The position numbers were made by a program, and so were the translations under genes. A stretch of DNA of 64,000 bases from Aeromicrobium sp. Root472D3 (lineage in GTDB: Bacteria > Actinomycetota > Actinomycetes > Propionibacteriales > Nocardioidaceae), in contig NZ_LMET01000001.1 of the NCBI RefSeq assembly GCF_001426485.1, positions 1,061,033 to 1,125,032 of the forward strand, given 5' to 3'. The notes below the pieces were generated by a model that saw only the letters and a list, made by a program, of their open reading frames with translations, did not search any database and was not told the DNA's origin. Below, piece after piece: positions 10,944-21,304 of this stretch; positions within the stretch are counted from its first letter, which is position 1; every line of letters begins with the position of its first letter.

Positions 10944-12403
10944 GAGCGGCGCAGCAACCGCTTGAACCAGCTGCCGATGCGGCGGGCCGAGATGTAGGGC
11001 GATCCCCGCTCGATCATCTCGAGCCGCGCGTTGATGGTCTCGATCTCGCCGGCCTGCGCCCGGACCTTCTCGTGCAGCCTCTCGTGGCGGCTGCCCGCGC
11101 CGGTCCACGCGGGGTGGGCCCACGGCTGCTCGTACGCCTGCGGGTGACGGGTGATGTCGAGGACCATGCCGTCGCGCAGCCACTGCAGGCGCGACGCGAT
11201 CTCGTGCCCGTCGGCCGCGATGATGGGGTGCACCGGCGGCGGGAACGACGCCGCGGCGAGGCGCTGGTCGAAGTCGCCCGTGCCGTTGCCCGGCGTGTGG
11301 ACGTGCTCGAGCCCGTTGCGGTCGAGGAACGCCGTGAAGCGGTCGAACCCGCGGGGCAGCTCGGCGTTGAACTCGGACATGTCGGTCGCGGCGTAGAGCT
11401 CCTCGGCGCTGACGTCGGCCTCGAACGACGGCATCATCGTGTACGGCATGCGGTGGTACTCGGCGAGCTCGAGCGTGCGCGAGTCGTGCGCCAGCAGGTG
11501 CGCCGGGGTGCCGCCGAGCAGCGCGGCGACGTTGCCGTGGAAGCGGGTGCCGTACGCGAAGTGCTGCGTGGCCATGAAGTCGTACCAGGGCCAGGTGTCG
11601 AGGAACAGGCGGATGCGGTCCTGCTGGTAGAGCGGGTGCTCGAGGTGCACCGGCACGAGCGGGTCGTCGACGTGCGGGAACGGCACGCCCCACAGCAGCA
11701 TCCGCAGGTCGTGGGCGTCCTGGCCGACGTAGGTCAGGTGGGGGTGGCGCTCGGCCTGCGTGGTCGCGAAGGCGCCGATGCCGGCGACCTCGGGCGTCAG
11801 GTTGAGCGCGAGGGGGCTGTCGGACGTCAGGGAGTCGACGCGCTTGTCGACCCTGAAGTCGCGCCCGTGCAGGAACAGCGACGGGCACCCGATGACGTCG
11901 ATCGCGTCGTCGGGGAAGCCCAGGCTCAGCAGGTACGACTTCGTGAACTCGCCGCGCACCCCGATCGACGCCGACCGGTCGAGCACGAGGCCCACGAACT
12001 TCCTGACGGTGTCGTCGACGGGCGCGAGCGCCTCGATGCCGTGACCGTGCGGCGCCTGCGCCCCGATCCCCGTCACGGTGACGGGGATCCTGACGCCCTC
12101 GAGCAGCTCGGCGAGGCGGGCGAGGCGCGGCTCGAACTCGGTGCGGAACGCATTGGCCATCGGGATCACGAAGTGGTCGAACTCGTCGTTGATGCGGGCG
12201 GCGTCGCCGGGCCGGGGCGACACCCGCTCCGAGAGCGTCGAGTTGGACACGAGCTCGGCGCCGTCGACCGAGAGCGTCCGCCACATGGAGTGCTGGAAGA
12301 GGTAGTTGCCGCTGTTGCTGTTGAAGACGTCCTGGGTCAGGGTCGACTCGGCGACGACCGGGGTGAACGGGTCCTTGCCGGAACGGATCAGCAACCGGGT
12401 CAT
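10940..12403 (-). CDS. polysaccharide pyruvyl transferase-like protein
   Basis: 487 residues. The N-terminal two thirds resemble the polysaccharide pyruvyl transferase family: [15 protein letters not shown] near the start, [31 protein letters not shown], and [20 protein letters not shown], which matches the late GxRxHG nucleotide-binding region of these GT-B-like enzymes. The last 50 residues are helical and probably coiled coil. ATG start in an ATGA overlap with the methyltransferase gene upstream; its own stop overlaps the nuoD-like start. A surface-glycan role would fit the divergent glycosyltransferase at 13384. The substrate is unknown. Confidence 0.75.
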   Translation of the reverse strand: MTRLLIRSGKDPFTPVVAESTLTQDVFNSNSGNYLFQHSMWRTLSVDGAELVSNSTLSERVSPRPGDAARINDEFDHFVIPMANAFRTEFEPRLARLAELLEGVRIPVTVTGIGAQAPHGHGIEALAPVDDTVRKFVGLVLDRSASIGVRGEFTKSYLLSLGFPDDAIDVIGCPSLFLHGRDFRVDKRVDSLTSDSPLALNLTPEVAGIGAFATTQAERHPHLTYVGQDAHDLRMLLWGVPFPHVDDPLVPVHLEHPLYQQDRIRLFLDTWPWYDFMATQHFAYGTRFHGNVAALLGGTPAHLLAHDSRTLELAEYHRMPYTMMPSFEADVSAEELYAATDMSEFNAELPRGFDRFTAFLDRNGLEHVHTPGNGTGDFDQRLAAASFPPPVHPIIAADGHEIASRLQWLRDGMVLDITRHPQAYEQPWAHPAWTGAGSRHERLHEKVRAQAGEIETINARLEMIERGSPYISARRIGSWFKRLLRRS

Positions 12404-13326
12404 GCGGTCAGTGTTCCATGCCGGGTGTCGGTCACGATCCACCAGAAGTCGCCGAGGCCGCCCCGGGCCGTCAGCTCGGCGGCCTCGCCGGCCCGCGAGA
12501 GCGCGCGGACGTAGGCGGAGGGGTCCGAGCGCGCGAGGTCGATGGGCGGACGGGCGCCGTCGACGCCCAGCTCGGCCAGGGCGTCGCGCTGGCGCACGAG
12601 ACGTCCGCCGACCGCCGCCGCGACGGCGTCGACCGCGACGTGGGCCGTGACGTCGCGGCTGCCGTCGGGACGGACGTCGACCTCGCGCCCGCCGAGGTAC
12701 GACCGCAGCGTCCCGAACGGGGGACGGTCGCCGGCCAGGTGGCCGTAGTCGATCGCGACCGCGACACCGTCGACGCGGGCGACGACGTCGGCCCACGCGG
12801 CATCGCGCGGCGCGCCGTCCTCCGACCTCTCGCCGGCGGCCCCGGGCGTCCACCACCGGCGCGTCCAGCCGGGGTCGTGGACGTCGCCGAGAGCCTCCTC
12901 GCCGGTGGCCGGGTCGACAAGCACCTCGCGGTCGACGCCGTCGTCGTCGCGCTCGACGACGGTGCACGGCAGGTTGTCGAGCCACTCGTTGGCGACCACG
13001 AGACCCGTGACCCGCTCGGGCAGCGCGGACGTCCACGCGACGTCGGCCGGCAGCGCCGGCGGGCGGGGCGCGATCTCGACGCCGACGAGGGCGACGCCCG
13101 GCAGCAGCCCGTGCAGCGCCGTCAGCAGCTCGCCGCCCCCGGCGCCGAGGTCGACGACGGTCGCCGCGCCGGTCCGGCGGGCCAGCTCGGCCACCGCGAC
13201 CGCGAACGTCCCGACGTGGGCGCTGGTGCGGAAGTGGTCGGCGGGCCTCGACGTGCGGAAGAAGCCGTCGTCGCCGTACAGCGCGGCGTCCCACGCCGTC
13301 CGCCACGGAACCAGGTGCGCCGCCAC
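12400..13326 (-). CDS. MidA/NDUFAF7-family SAM-dependent methyltransferase
   Basis: 308 residues of the COG1565 (Methyltransf_28) type. Motif I is [11 protein letters not shown] (57-67). The family-typical NEWLDNLP (113-120), AIDYG (191-195) and DVTAHV (225-230) follow. In mitochondria the homologue NDUFAF7 dimethylates an arginine of the complex I 49-kDa subunit, and here the gene shares an operon with a NuoD paralogue. The GTG start is supported by a TAGATT box (13338-13333) exactly six bases upstream, suggesting leaderless translation. It heads a three-gene operon with 4-base overlaps. The exact target is inferred. Confidence 0.85.
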   Translation of the reverse strand: MAAHLVPWRTAWDAALYGDDGFFRTSRPADHFRTSAHVGTFAVAVAELARRTGAATVVDLGAGGGELLTALHGLLPGVALVGVEIAPRPPALPADVAWTSALPERVTGLVVANEWLDNLPCTVVERDDDGVDREVLVDPATGEEALGDVHDPGWTRRWWTPGAAGERSEDGAPRDAAWADVVARVDGVAVAIDYGHLAGDRPPFGTLRSYLGGREVDVRPDGSRDVTAHVAVDAVAAAVGGRLVRQRDALAELGVDGARPPIDLARSDPSAYVRALSRAGEAAELTARGGLGDFWWIVTDTRHGTLTA

Positions 13327-13332
13327 GGCGCC

Positions 13333-13377
13333 AATCTATGGCACGGGGACGCCCGGGTGAGACCCCCTCGTTATGCT
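13333..13377. promoter_or_regulatory. divergent promoter pair
   Basis: The 57-base gap between the methyltransferase operon and the glycosyltransferase holds two -10-like boxes facing outward: TAGATT on the minus strand (13338-13333) and TATGCT on the plus strand (13372-13377). Each lies six bases before its GTG start. No clear -35 elements are visible. Confidence 0.55.
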
Positions 13378-13383
13378 CGGCGC

Positions 13384-14847
13384 GTGACGAACAGCGGTCG
13401 ACGTGCGCGGGCAGCCGTCGGTGCCGTCCGGCGGCGGTGGCGCAACCGCGACAGCCCCCTGCTGAGCGTCGTGGTCCCGGTCTACAACGCGGCCGACCTG
13501 GTCGAGGAGTCGCTGCAGTCGGTGCTCGACCAGCAGTACCGCAACGTCGAGATCGTGGTGGTCGACGACGGCTCGACCGACGACAGCCTCGCCGTCGTGC
13601 AGGCGTTCGCCGCGCGCAACCCGCAGGTCACGGTGCTGAGCCAGCCCAACGGCGGCGTCGGGGTCGCGCGGCGCACCGGCACCGACGCCGCGACGGGCGA
13701 GTACCTGACCTTCGTCGACTCCGACGACACCGTCACCCGCAGCGGCATCCAGGTCGCGATGGACGGTCTGCGGCGCAGCGGCTCGGACGTCGCGGTGATG
13801 CCGTACCAGCGGCGCGAGGGCGACGTCGTGCGTCCGGCCGCCCCGTGGATCCGCGCGGTGCACGCCCGTCCCGCCGAGGGCGTCACGCTGGCCGAGCGCC
13901 CCGACGTGCTGGTCAGCGCGATCCCCGGCGGCAAGATCTTCCGCCGGGCGTTCTGGGACGAGCACGGCTTCGTCTACCCGACGGTGCTGCTGGCGGGCGA
14001 CCAGCGCGTCGCGGCCGAGGCCTTCCTGCGGGCCCGCACGCTCGACATCACCTCCGTCCCGGCGTACACGTGGCGCCGCATGGAGACGTCGATCTCGCAG
14101 GGGCACGTGACGGCCGCCGCCGTCCACGCCCGTCACGACGCGATGGACGCGGTGCTCGAGATCCTGGCGCCCCTGCCCGTGGCCCGCGACGAGCGCATCC
14201 TGCAGTACCTGCGCCACAACGTCCCGAACTCGCTGCTGAAGCTCGAGCGGGCCGACGACGCCTACCTCGACGCCCTGGTCGAGCGCGTGCCGCAGATCGT
14301 CGCGGCGGCCCCGCCCGACCGCTACGCGACCGAGGTGCCGGCGCAGTACCGCGTGCTGCACGCCCTGCTGGCCGCGGGCGACCGGGCGGCCGTGTGGCGC
14401 TTCGTGCGGGCCGAGGGCATGCAGCCCGAGATGCACCCGTCGGGCCCGGAGCCCGCGGGCCTCACGGTGCACCTGCCCGGCTGGGGCGTCGACGACGTCC
14501 GGCCCGAGGTGTACGTCCTGACGGCCGAGCAGACCGCGGCGCGCGCCGTCGTCCGTTCGGCCCGGCGCGACGGGCCCGACCTCGTGCTCGACGTCGCCGC
14601 GTGGTTCCCGAACCTCGAGCTCGACGACCCGTCGCTGTCGGTCAAGACCGACGGCGACCTGGTCGACGTCGTGCCCGACGGCGAGCCGCACGTCGCGACG
14701 TCGCGGCAGGGGGCGCAGCGTCGATACGCGCGCTCGGGGTGGACCGTGACGCTGCGGGGGGTGGGCCGACGCGCACCGCGCACGCTGACCGTGACGCTGC
14801 AGGACGGCGACCGCACCGGCACCGTCACGGCGCCGATCCCGCGCTGA
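13384..14847 (+). CDS. family 2 glycosyltransferase
   Basis: 487 residues. The first half is a GT-A family 2 domain: LLSVVVPVYNAADLVEESLQ near residue 24, EIVVVDDGSTDDS, and the metal-binding TFVDSDDTV. The second half (about 300-487) is a predicted beta-rich region of unknown role. It is cytoplasmic with no membrane segments, and a basic N-terminus could contact the membrane. A TATGCT box six bases before the GTG suggests a leaderless start. It is divergent from the pyruvyl transferase-like operon and may act on the same glycan. Donor and acceptor cannot be told from sequence. Confidence 0.85.
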   Translation: MTNSGRRARAAVGAVRRRWRNRDSPLLSVVVPVYNAADLVEESLQSVLDQQYRNVEIVVVDDGSTDDSLAVVQAFAARNPQVTVLSQPNGGVGVARRTGTDAATGEYLTFVDSDDTVTRSGIQVAMDGLRRSGSDVAVMPYQRREGDVVRPAAPWIRAVHARPAEGVTLAERPDVLVSAIPGGKIFRRAFWDEHGFVYPTVLLAGDQRVAAEAFLRARTLDITSVPAYTWRRMETSISQGHVTAAAVHARHDAMDAVLEILAPLPVARDERILQYLRHNVPNSLLKLERADDAYLDALVERVPQIVAAAPPDRYATEVPAQYRVLHALLAAGDRAAVWRFVRAEGMQPEMHPSGPEPAGLTVHLPGWGVDDVRPEVYVLTAEQTAARAVVRSARRDGPDLVLDVAAWFPNLELDDPSLSVKTDGDLVDVVPDGEPHVATSRQGAQRRYARSGWTVTLRGVGRRAPRTLTVTLQDGDRTGTVTAPIPR

Positions 14848-14979
14848 CCCCCGGCGCCACGATGTGACCCAGCGCACTCGGCGGCCCCATGGCCTTCCGG
14901 GGGGCGAGCGATATGCTGGAGACGTCAATGAGTCTGGTACCCGTCAGGGACTGGAACGCGGAGACGAGAGAAGGCCACC

Positions 14980-15882
14980 ATGATGCGTCCCTCCATGGGC
15001 GTCGTCGGAGCCGGCAAGGTCGGTTCCGTGCTCGCCGCGCGCCTGCGCGCCGCGGGCTACCCCGTCGTCGGCGTCAGCGGACGGTCCGAGGCCTCGCGGC
15101 TGCGGATCAGCACGCTGCTGCCGGGCGTCCCGGTGCTCGAGCCCGAGGCCGTGGCCGCCGCCGCCGACGTCCTCGTGCTGTCGGTGCCCGACGACAGCCT
15201 GATCGCGGTGGCCGAGGAGCTCGCCGCCTCCGGTGCCGTCCGCCCGGGGCAGGTGGTCCTGCACACCAGCGGACGCCACGGGCTCGACGCCCTCGCGGCG
15301 CTGACCCGTCTGGGCGCCCGGCCCATCGCCTTCCACCCCGCCATGACGTTCACCGGCACGGCCGTCGACCTCGAGCGGGGCCCCGTGTTCGGCCTGACCG
15401 CCGCGGACGCCGACCGTCCGCTCGCCGAGGAGCTCGTCGCGGCGCTGCACGGCGTCCCGATGTGGGTCGCCGAGTCCGACCGCGCGCTCTACCACGCGGC
15501 CCTGGCCCACGGCGCCAACCACCTCGTCACCCTCGTCGCGCAGTCGATGGACCTGCTGCGGACGGCCGGCGCGGCCGATCCCGCCGCGGTGCTGCGCCCC
15601 CTGCTGACCGCGGCGCTCGACAACGTCCTGGCCTACGGCGACGCCGCGCTGACGGGGCCCGTCGTGCGCGGCGACGTCACGACGATCCGCGCCCACGTCG
15701 ACGCCCTGGCGGCGTCCGACGTCGACGACGCGACGGTCGACGCGTACCTCGAGCTCGCCCGCGCCACGGCCCGCCGCGCCGAGGCCGACCACCGGCTCGA
15801 CGCCGCCACGGCGGGCACGATCCGCCAGGTGCTCGACGAGGCCGACTGGGACACCATGGCGCACATCGCCGCCGGGTTCTGA
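14980..15882 (+). CDS. Rossmann-like/DUF2520 NADP-binding protein heading the pantothenate operon
   Basis: 300 residues: an N-terminal Rossmann domain with the dinucleotide loop [16 protein letters not shown] (residues 7-22) and a C-terminal all-helical DUF2520 domain, with SGRHGLDAL and AFHPAMTF between them. The architecture resembles ketopantoate/6-phosphogluconate-type dehydrogenases. It precedes panC by 2 bases, and panD and coaX follow, so a ketopantoate reductase role is plausible though unproven. agaagg lies just before the ATG, and a TATGCT box at 14912-14917 may be the operon promoter. Confidence 0.82.
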   Translation: MMRPSMGVVGAGKVGSVLAARLRAAGYPVVGVSGRSEASRLRISTLLPGVPVLEPEAVAAAADVLVLSVPDDSLIAVAEELAASGAVRPGQVVLHTSGRHGLDALAALTRLGARPIAFHPAMTFTGTAVDLERGPVFGLTAADADRPLAEELVAALHGVPMWVAESDRALYHAALAHGANHLVTLVAQSMDLLRTAGAADPAAVLRPLLTAALDNVLAYGDAALTGPVVRGDVTTIRAHVDALAASDVDDATVDAYLELARATARRAEADHRLDAATAGTIRQVLDEADWDTMAHIAAGF

Positions 15883-15884
15883 CC

Positions 15885-16733
15885 GTGACCTCACCCGTCG
15901 TCGCCCGCACCCGGGCCGAGCTCGCCGACTCCCGCGGAGGCTCCGCCTCGGTCGCCTTCGTGCCCACGATGGGGGCGCTGCACGACGGCCACGTGCGGCT
16001 GCTCGAGCACGCCCGGCCCCTGGGCGAGACGCTGGTCGCGTCGATCTTCGTCAACCCGACGCAGTTCGCGCCGGGCGAGGACTTCGACGCCTACCCCCGC
16101 ACGTTCGAGGCCGACCTCGAGCGGTGCGCCGCCGCGGGCGTCGACGTCGTGTTCGCCCCGACCGTGGCCACGATGTACCCGTCCGGGCTCGTCGACACCG
16201 TCACGGTCGACCCCGGGCCGCTGGGCTCGGTGCTCGAGGGGGCCTCGCGGCCCACGCACTTCCGCGGCGTCCTGACCGTCGTGTCGAAGCTGTTCGGCCT
16301 GGTGCGCCCCGACGTCGCGGTGTTCGGCGAGAAGGACTACCAGCAGCTGACGCTCGTGCGGCAGATGGCGCGCGAGCTCGCGCTCGGCGTCGACGTCGTG
16401 GGCTGCCCGACGGTGCGCGAGCCGGACGGGCTCGCGATGAGCTCGCGCAACCGCTACCTCGGCGACGACGAGCGGCGCACCGCGGCCTCGATCTCGGCGG
16501 CCCTGCGCGCAGGGGTCGAGGCAGCCCCGCGCGGCCCCGACGCGGTGCTCGCGGCGGCCCACGCCGTGCTCGACGACGTCTCGGCCGACCTCGACCTCGA
16601 CTACCTCGTCCTGACCGATCCCGAGCTCGGACCGGCCGTGGCCGGCTCCGACGCCCGCCTGCTCGTGGCCGCCCGCGTGGGCCGGCCACGTCTGCTCGAC
16701 AACACCGCCCTGACGCTCGGAGGCCCCTCGTGA
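15885..16733 (+). CDS. panC: pantothenate synthetase
   Basis: Joins pantoate and beta-alanine through a pantoyl-adenylate. The protein has 282 residues and the signatures [34 protein letters not shown] and the KMSKS-like [11 protein letters not shown] start two bases after the DUF2520 gene; the stop overlaps panD in GTGA. It uses the beta-alanine made by the next gene. Assignment is firm. Confidence 0.97.
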   Translation: MTSPVVARTRAELADSRGGSASVAFVPTMGALHDGHVRLLEHARPLGETLVASIFVNPTQFAPGEDFDAYPRTFEADLERCAAAGVDVVFAPTVATMYPSGLVDTVTVDPGPLGSVLEGASRPTHFRGVLTVVSKLFGLVRPDVAVFGEKDYQQLTLVRQMARELALGVDVVGCPTVREPDGLAMSSRNRYLGDDERRTAASISAALRAGVEAAPRGPDAVLAAAHAVLDDVSADLDLDYLVLTDPELGPAVAGSDARLLVAARVGRPRLLDNTALTLGGPS

Positions 16734-17160
16734 TCCGCACCATGATGAAGTCCAAGATCCACCGCGCGACCGTGACGCAGGCCGACCTGCACTACGTCGG
16801 CTCCGTGACAGTCGACCTCGACCTGCTCGAGGCGGCCGACCTGCTGCCGGGCGAGCTCGTGCACATCGTCGACATCGACAACGGCAACCGGCTCGAGACC
16901 TACACGATCGCGGGGGAGCGCGGCTCGGGCGTCATCGGCATCAACGGCGCCGCGGCCCACCTCGTCCACCCCGGCGACCTCGTGATCCTGATCGCGTACG
17001 CGCAGATGCCCGACGCCGAGGCCCGGACGTTCGAGCCCCACGTCGTGTTCGTCGACCGCGACAACCGCGTCGTCGGCACCGGCGCCGACCCGGCCGAGGC
17101 GCTGCCGGGCTCGGGCCTGACGCGCGGCGACGTCGTCGACAACCCGCTCGTCGCCTCGCG

Positions 17161-17164
<4 letters not shown>
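16730..17164 (+). CDS. panD: aspartate 1-decarboxylase precursor
   Basis: Pyruvoyl enzyme making beta-alanine from aspartate. With the GTG at 16730, the self-cleavage pair in YVGSV falls at Gly24-Ser25, the standard numbering; the ATG at 16742 would break this, so I kept GTG. 144 residues, with the usual [12 protein letters not shown] and NGAAAHL motifs. It overlaps panC (GTGA) and coaX (ATGA). Confidence 0.97.
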
Positions 17165-17940
<776 letters not shown>

Positions 17941-17979
17941 CGCACCCGCGTCGATCCCACCGCACTAGGCTTGCTCCTC

Positions 17980-19482
17980 GTGAGCGAACTGACCCAGAGC
18001 CCCGAGGACGAGCTGCCCGAGCAGATGCGGGTGCGCCTCGAGAAGCGCGAGCAGGTCATCGCGCGCGGCGAGGAGCCGTACCCCGTCGTCGTCGGACGCA
18101 CCCACACGCTGCGCGAGGTCGTCGAGGCGTACGACGCCGAGGCGCTGGGGCCCGACACGCTGACCGGTGACACCGTCACGGTCGCCGGACGCGTCATCTT
18201 CGTCCGCGGCACCGGCAAGCTCGTGTTCGTCGCGCTGCGCGAGGGCGACGGCACGCCGCTGCAGGCCATGATCTCGCTCGGCGGCGTCGGCGAGGAGAGC
18301 CTCGCGGCGTTCAAGGCCACCGTCGACATCGGTGACCACCTGGCCGTCACGGGCGAGGTCATCACCAGCAAGCGCGGCGAGCTGTCGGTCATGGCGACGT
18401 CGTGGCTGCTCGCGGCCAAGACCGTCCGCCCCCTGCCCAACGAGCACGCCCCGCTGTCGGACGAGGCACGCAGCCGCATGCGGTACGTCGACCTGATCGT
18501 GCGGCCCGAGGCGCGCGACAACGTCCGGGTCAAGGCCAAGGTCATGCAGTCGCTGCGCTCGACGCTCGACCGCCTCGGCTACGTCGAGGTCGAGACGCCC
18601 GTGCTGCAGCACACCAACGGTGGTGCCGCGGCGCGTCCGTTCCGCACGCACGTCAACGCCTTCGACGAGCCGGCGCTGCTGCGCATCGCGCTCGAGCTGC
18701 ACCTCAAGCGCGCGCTGGTCGGCGGCATCGACAAGGTCTACGAGATGGCCAAGACGTTCCGCAACGAGGGCGTCGACAACACCCACAACGTCGAGTTCCT
18801 GATGCTCGAGGCCTACGAGGCCTACGGCTCGTACGACACGATGGCGGTGCTGACCCGCGAGCTCGTCCTCGACGCCGCCCGGTCGGTCGGCAAGACCGTC
18901 GTGCCGGGCCGCGACGGGTCCGAGATCGACCTCGAGGCCGAGTGGCGTCACGCGACCGTGCACGACCTCGTCAGCGAGGCCGTCGGCCGCACCGTCGACA
19001 CCTCGACGTCCGTCGACGAGCTGGTGGCGCTCGCCGCGACCCACGACGTCGCCCTGCGCGACGGCTGGGACGCCGGCGAGATCGTGCTCGAGCTGTACGA
19101 GAAGCTCGTCGAGCACACGCTGATCCAGCCGACGTTCGTGCGCGACTACCCCGAGTCGGTGCGCCCCCTGGCCAAGAAGCACCGGACGACGCCCGGGCTG
19201 GTCGAGGCGTGGGACCTCATCATCAACGGCGTCGAGCTGGCCCCGGCGTACTCCGAGCTCAACGACCCCGTGATCCAGCGCGAGCGGCTCGAGGAGCAGG
19301 CCCGTCAGGCCGCGGCCGGCAACCCCGAGGCCAACGACGTCGACGAGGACTTCCTGCGCGCGCTCGAGTTCGGCATGCCCCCCGCGGGCGGCCTCGGCTT
19401 CGGCGTCGACCGCCTCGTGATGCTGCTGCAGGGCATCGGCATCCGCGACGCGATCCTCTTCCCGACGACGCGGGCCGAGTAG
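17980..19482 (+). CDS. lysS: lysine--tRNA ligase, class II
   Basis: Charges tRNA-Lys. About 500 residues: an N-terminal OB-fold anticodon-binding domain (about 55-165), then the class II catalytic core with motif 2 (KTFRNEGVD) and motif 3 (GLGFGVDRLVMLL). I chose GTG 17980 (VSELTQSPED) because a TAGGCT box (17966-17971) lies eight bases upstream; a TTG at 17971 is also in frame. It converges on ptsI with only four bases between the stops. Confidence 0.95.
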   Translation: MSELTQSPEDELPEQMRVRLEKREQVIARGEEPYPVVVGRTHTLREVVEAYDAEALGPDTLTGDTVTVAGRVIFVRGTGKLVFVALREGDGTPLQAMISLGGVGEESLAAFKATVDIGDHLAVTGEVITSKRGELSVMATSWLLAAKTVRPLPNEHAPLSDEARSRMRYVDLIVRPEARDNVRVKAKVMQSLRSTLDRLGYVEVETPVLQHTNGGAAARPFRTHVNAFDEPALLRIALELHLKRALVGGIDKVYEMAKTFRNEGVDNTHNVEFLMLEAYEAYGSYDTMAVLTRELVLDAARSVGKTVVPGRDGSEIDLEAEWRHATVHDLVSEAVGRTVDTSTSVDELVALAATHDVALRDGWDAGEIVLELYEKLVEHTLIQPTFVRDYPESVRPLAKKHRTTPGLVEAWDLIINGVELAPAYSELNDPVIQRERLEEQARQAAAGNPEANDVDEDFLRALEFGMPPAGGLGFGVDRLVMLLQGIGIRDAILFPTTRAE

Positions 19483-19486
19483 CGGC

Positions 19487-21127
19487 TCAGGCGAGGGCGG
19501 CGCGGACGCGGGCGCGTCCGTCGGCGGGGTCGTCCGCCGCGAGGGCTGCCTCGGCGGCCGCGCGGCACTGCTCGAGCGTGACGGTCGCGAGCATCGCGCC
19601 GACGCTGCGCACGGCGCTGGCCGCGCACGACAGCGACGTGACGCCGAGCCCCACCAGGACGCAGGCCAGCAGCGGGTCGGCCGCGGCCTCGCCGCACACG
19701 CCGACGGGCTTGCCGGCGCGCTCGCCGGCGCCCGCGACGGACGCCACGAGCGTCAGCAGGGCGGGCTGCCACGGATCGGTCAGGTGGCTCAGCGACGCCG
19801 CCATGCGATCGGCCGCGAACGTGTACTGGCTGAGGTCGTTGGTGCCGATCGACACGAAGTCGACGTGCTGCAGCAGGCGGTCGGCCAGGAGCGCCGCCGA
19901 CGGCGTCTCGATCATGACGCCGGCCGTGAGCCCGCGCTCGCGGATGCGTGCCGCGACGTCGACCGCCTCGGAGACCACCGAGACCATCGGCGCCATGACC
20001 CACACGTCGGCCGACGACTGCGCGGCGGCCGCGGCGATCGCGTCGAGCTGGTGGTCGAGCAGCTCGGGGCGCTCGGTGGCGATGCGCAGCCCGCGCACGC
20101 CGAGGGCAGGGTTCGGCTCGGTGCCCATGTCGGCGAAGGCGAGCGGCTTGTCCGACCCCGCGTCGAGGGTGCGCACGACGACCTTGTGGTCGCCGGCGGC
20201 GTCGAGCACGGCCCGGTAGATCTCGGCCTGCTCGTCGACGGTCGGCTCGGACGAGCGGTCCAGGAAGCTCAGCTCGGTGCGGTACAGGCCGAAGCCCTCG
20301 ACCGGCTCGGCGGCGGCGCGGACGGCACCCGCCGCGTCCTGCACGTTGGCCATGACCTGCACGGCGTGGCCGTCGAGCGTCGCGCCCGGGCCCGTCCAGG
20401 CGGCGCTCGCGGCCCGGCGCTCGGCGTCGGCGGCGGCTCGTGCGGCGGCGTCGGCCGCGTCGGGGTCGAGCACGACCTCGCCGGTCGTCCCGTCGACCAG
20501 TGCGGTGGTGGACGATCCGTCGAGCGGCAGGTCGCGGACGCCCACGACGCACGGGATGCCGAGCTGGCGCGCGATGATCGCGGTGTGGCTCGTTGCGCCC
20601 CCCAGGCGGATCGCGATCGCGGTGATGCGCGCGGGGTCGAGGCCCGCGGTGTCGGCGGGGGCGAGGTCGTCGGCGAACAGCACCGACGGGACGTCGGGGC
20701 TCGGGACACCGGGTTCGGGCAGGCCGAGCACCTCGGCGACGACCCGGTCGCGGACGTCGTACAGGTCGGTGACCCGCTCGGCCATCAGGCCGCCCGCGGA
20801 CTCGAACATCGTGGCCAGCTGGGCGACGGCGGCGGTCATGGCGGTCGCGGGGCCCGACGTGTCGGCGTGCCGGCCGACGAAGGTCGCCAGGCCGCGGTCG
20901 CGCGCCATCGCCGCGGTGGCCTGCAGCACCTCGGCGGCGGCGCCGGACGCGTGCCCGGCCCGCGCGGTGAGGCGGTCGGCGACCGTCGCGCAGGCGGTCG
21001 TGACGGCGGCGACGGTGGTGTCGCGGTCGACGTGCGGCTCGTCGGCGGGGGCCTCGACGCGCTCGGCGGTCACGACGACGGGACCGGTGCCGACGCCCGG
21101 GACGACGGGTGTTCCGCTGCTGCTCAT
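19487..21127 (-). CDS. ptsI: phosphoenolpyruvate-protein phosphotransferase (PTS Enzyme I)
   Basis: Takes phosphate from PEP and passes it to HPr. 546 residues: an N-terminal HPr-binding helical region, the phosphohistidine domain with GGATSHTAIIAR (His181) and a C-terminal PEP-binding barrel with LYRTELSFL, GTNDLSQY and the active-site cysteine in VGVCGEAAADP. ATG with ggagag upstream. Transcribed away from the fruR-fruK-fruA-ptsH operon across a shared control region, so together they make a complete fructose PTS. Confidence 0.95.
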   Translation of the reverse strand: MSSSGTPVVPGVGTGPVVVTAERVEAPADEPHVDRDTTVAAVTTACATVADRLTARAGHASGAAAEVLQATAAMARDRGLATFVGRHADTSGPATAMTAAVAQLATMFESAGGLMAERVTDLYDVRDRVVAEVLGLPEPGVPSPDVPSVLFADDLAPADTAGLDPARITAIAIRLGGATSHTAIIARQLGIPCVVGVRDLPLDGSSTTALVDGTTGEVVLDPDAADAAARAAADAERRAASAAWTGPGATLDGHAVQVMANVQDAAGAVRAAAEPVEGFGLYRTELSFLDRSSEPTVDEQAEIYRAVLDAAGDHKVVVRTLDAGSDKPLAFADMGTEPNPALGVRGLRIATERPELLDHQLDAIAAAAAQSSADVWVMAPMVSVVSEAVDVAARIRERGLTAGVMIETPSAALLADRLLQHVDFVSIGTNDLSQYTFAADRMAASLSHLTDPWQPALLTLVASVAGAGERAGKPVGVCGEAAADPLLACVLVGLGVTSLSCAASAVRSVGAMLATVTLEQCRAAAEAALAADDPADGRARVRAALA

Positions 21128-21210
21128 GCATCTCTCCTACGGATCGGGTTCCTGCGTCGTGCCACCTGTGAGCGGGGCTACGCGAACGTGAGGAAATGTG
21201 TCCGAACCCC

Positions 21211-21277
21211 TTGACTTCGAGGGACGTTACCGCGTAGAACAACAGATATCAACAAAAAACCACACAAATCCACACAC
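21211..21277 (+). promoter_or_regulatory. fructose operon promoter and phased AT-rich repeats
   Basis: TTGACT (21211-21216) and TAGAAC (21235-21240), 18 bases apart, resemble a -35/-10 pair facing fruR. Immediately downstream, 21238-21277 is AT-rich and reads as four 10-base units: AACAACAGAT, ATCAACAAAA, AACCACACAA and ATCCACACAC. One unit per helical turn would suit cooperative binding by the adjacent DeoR-type repressor. Binding is inferred. Confidence 0.5.
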
Positions 21278-21304
21278 ATGATGACGACGAGACGAGGAGG
21301 GCGC

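Noticed and set aside
14918..14979. Riboswitch or small leader peptide before the pantothenate operon
   Set aside because: The short ATG frame at 14928 has no early stop, and only a weak CCC/GGG hairpin can be drawn. Nothing matches a known riboswitch.
19305..21242. Alternative 645-codon frame across ptsI
   Set aside because: Extremely Arg-rich composition and no recognisable domains; the PTS Enzyme I frame fully explains the region.
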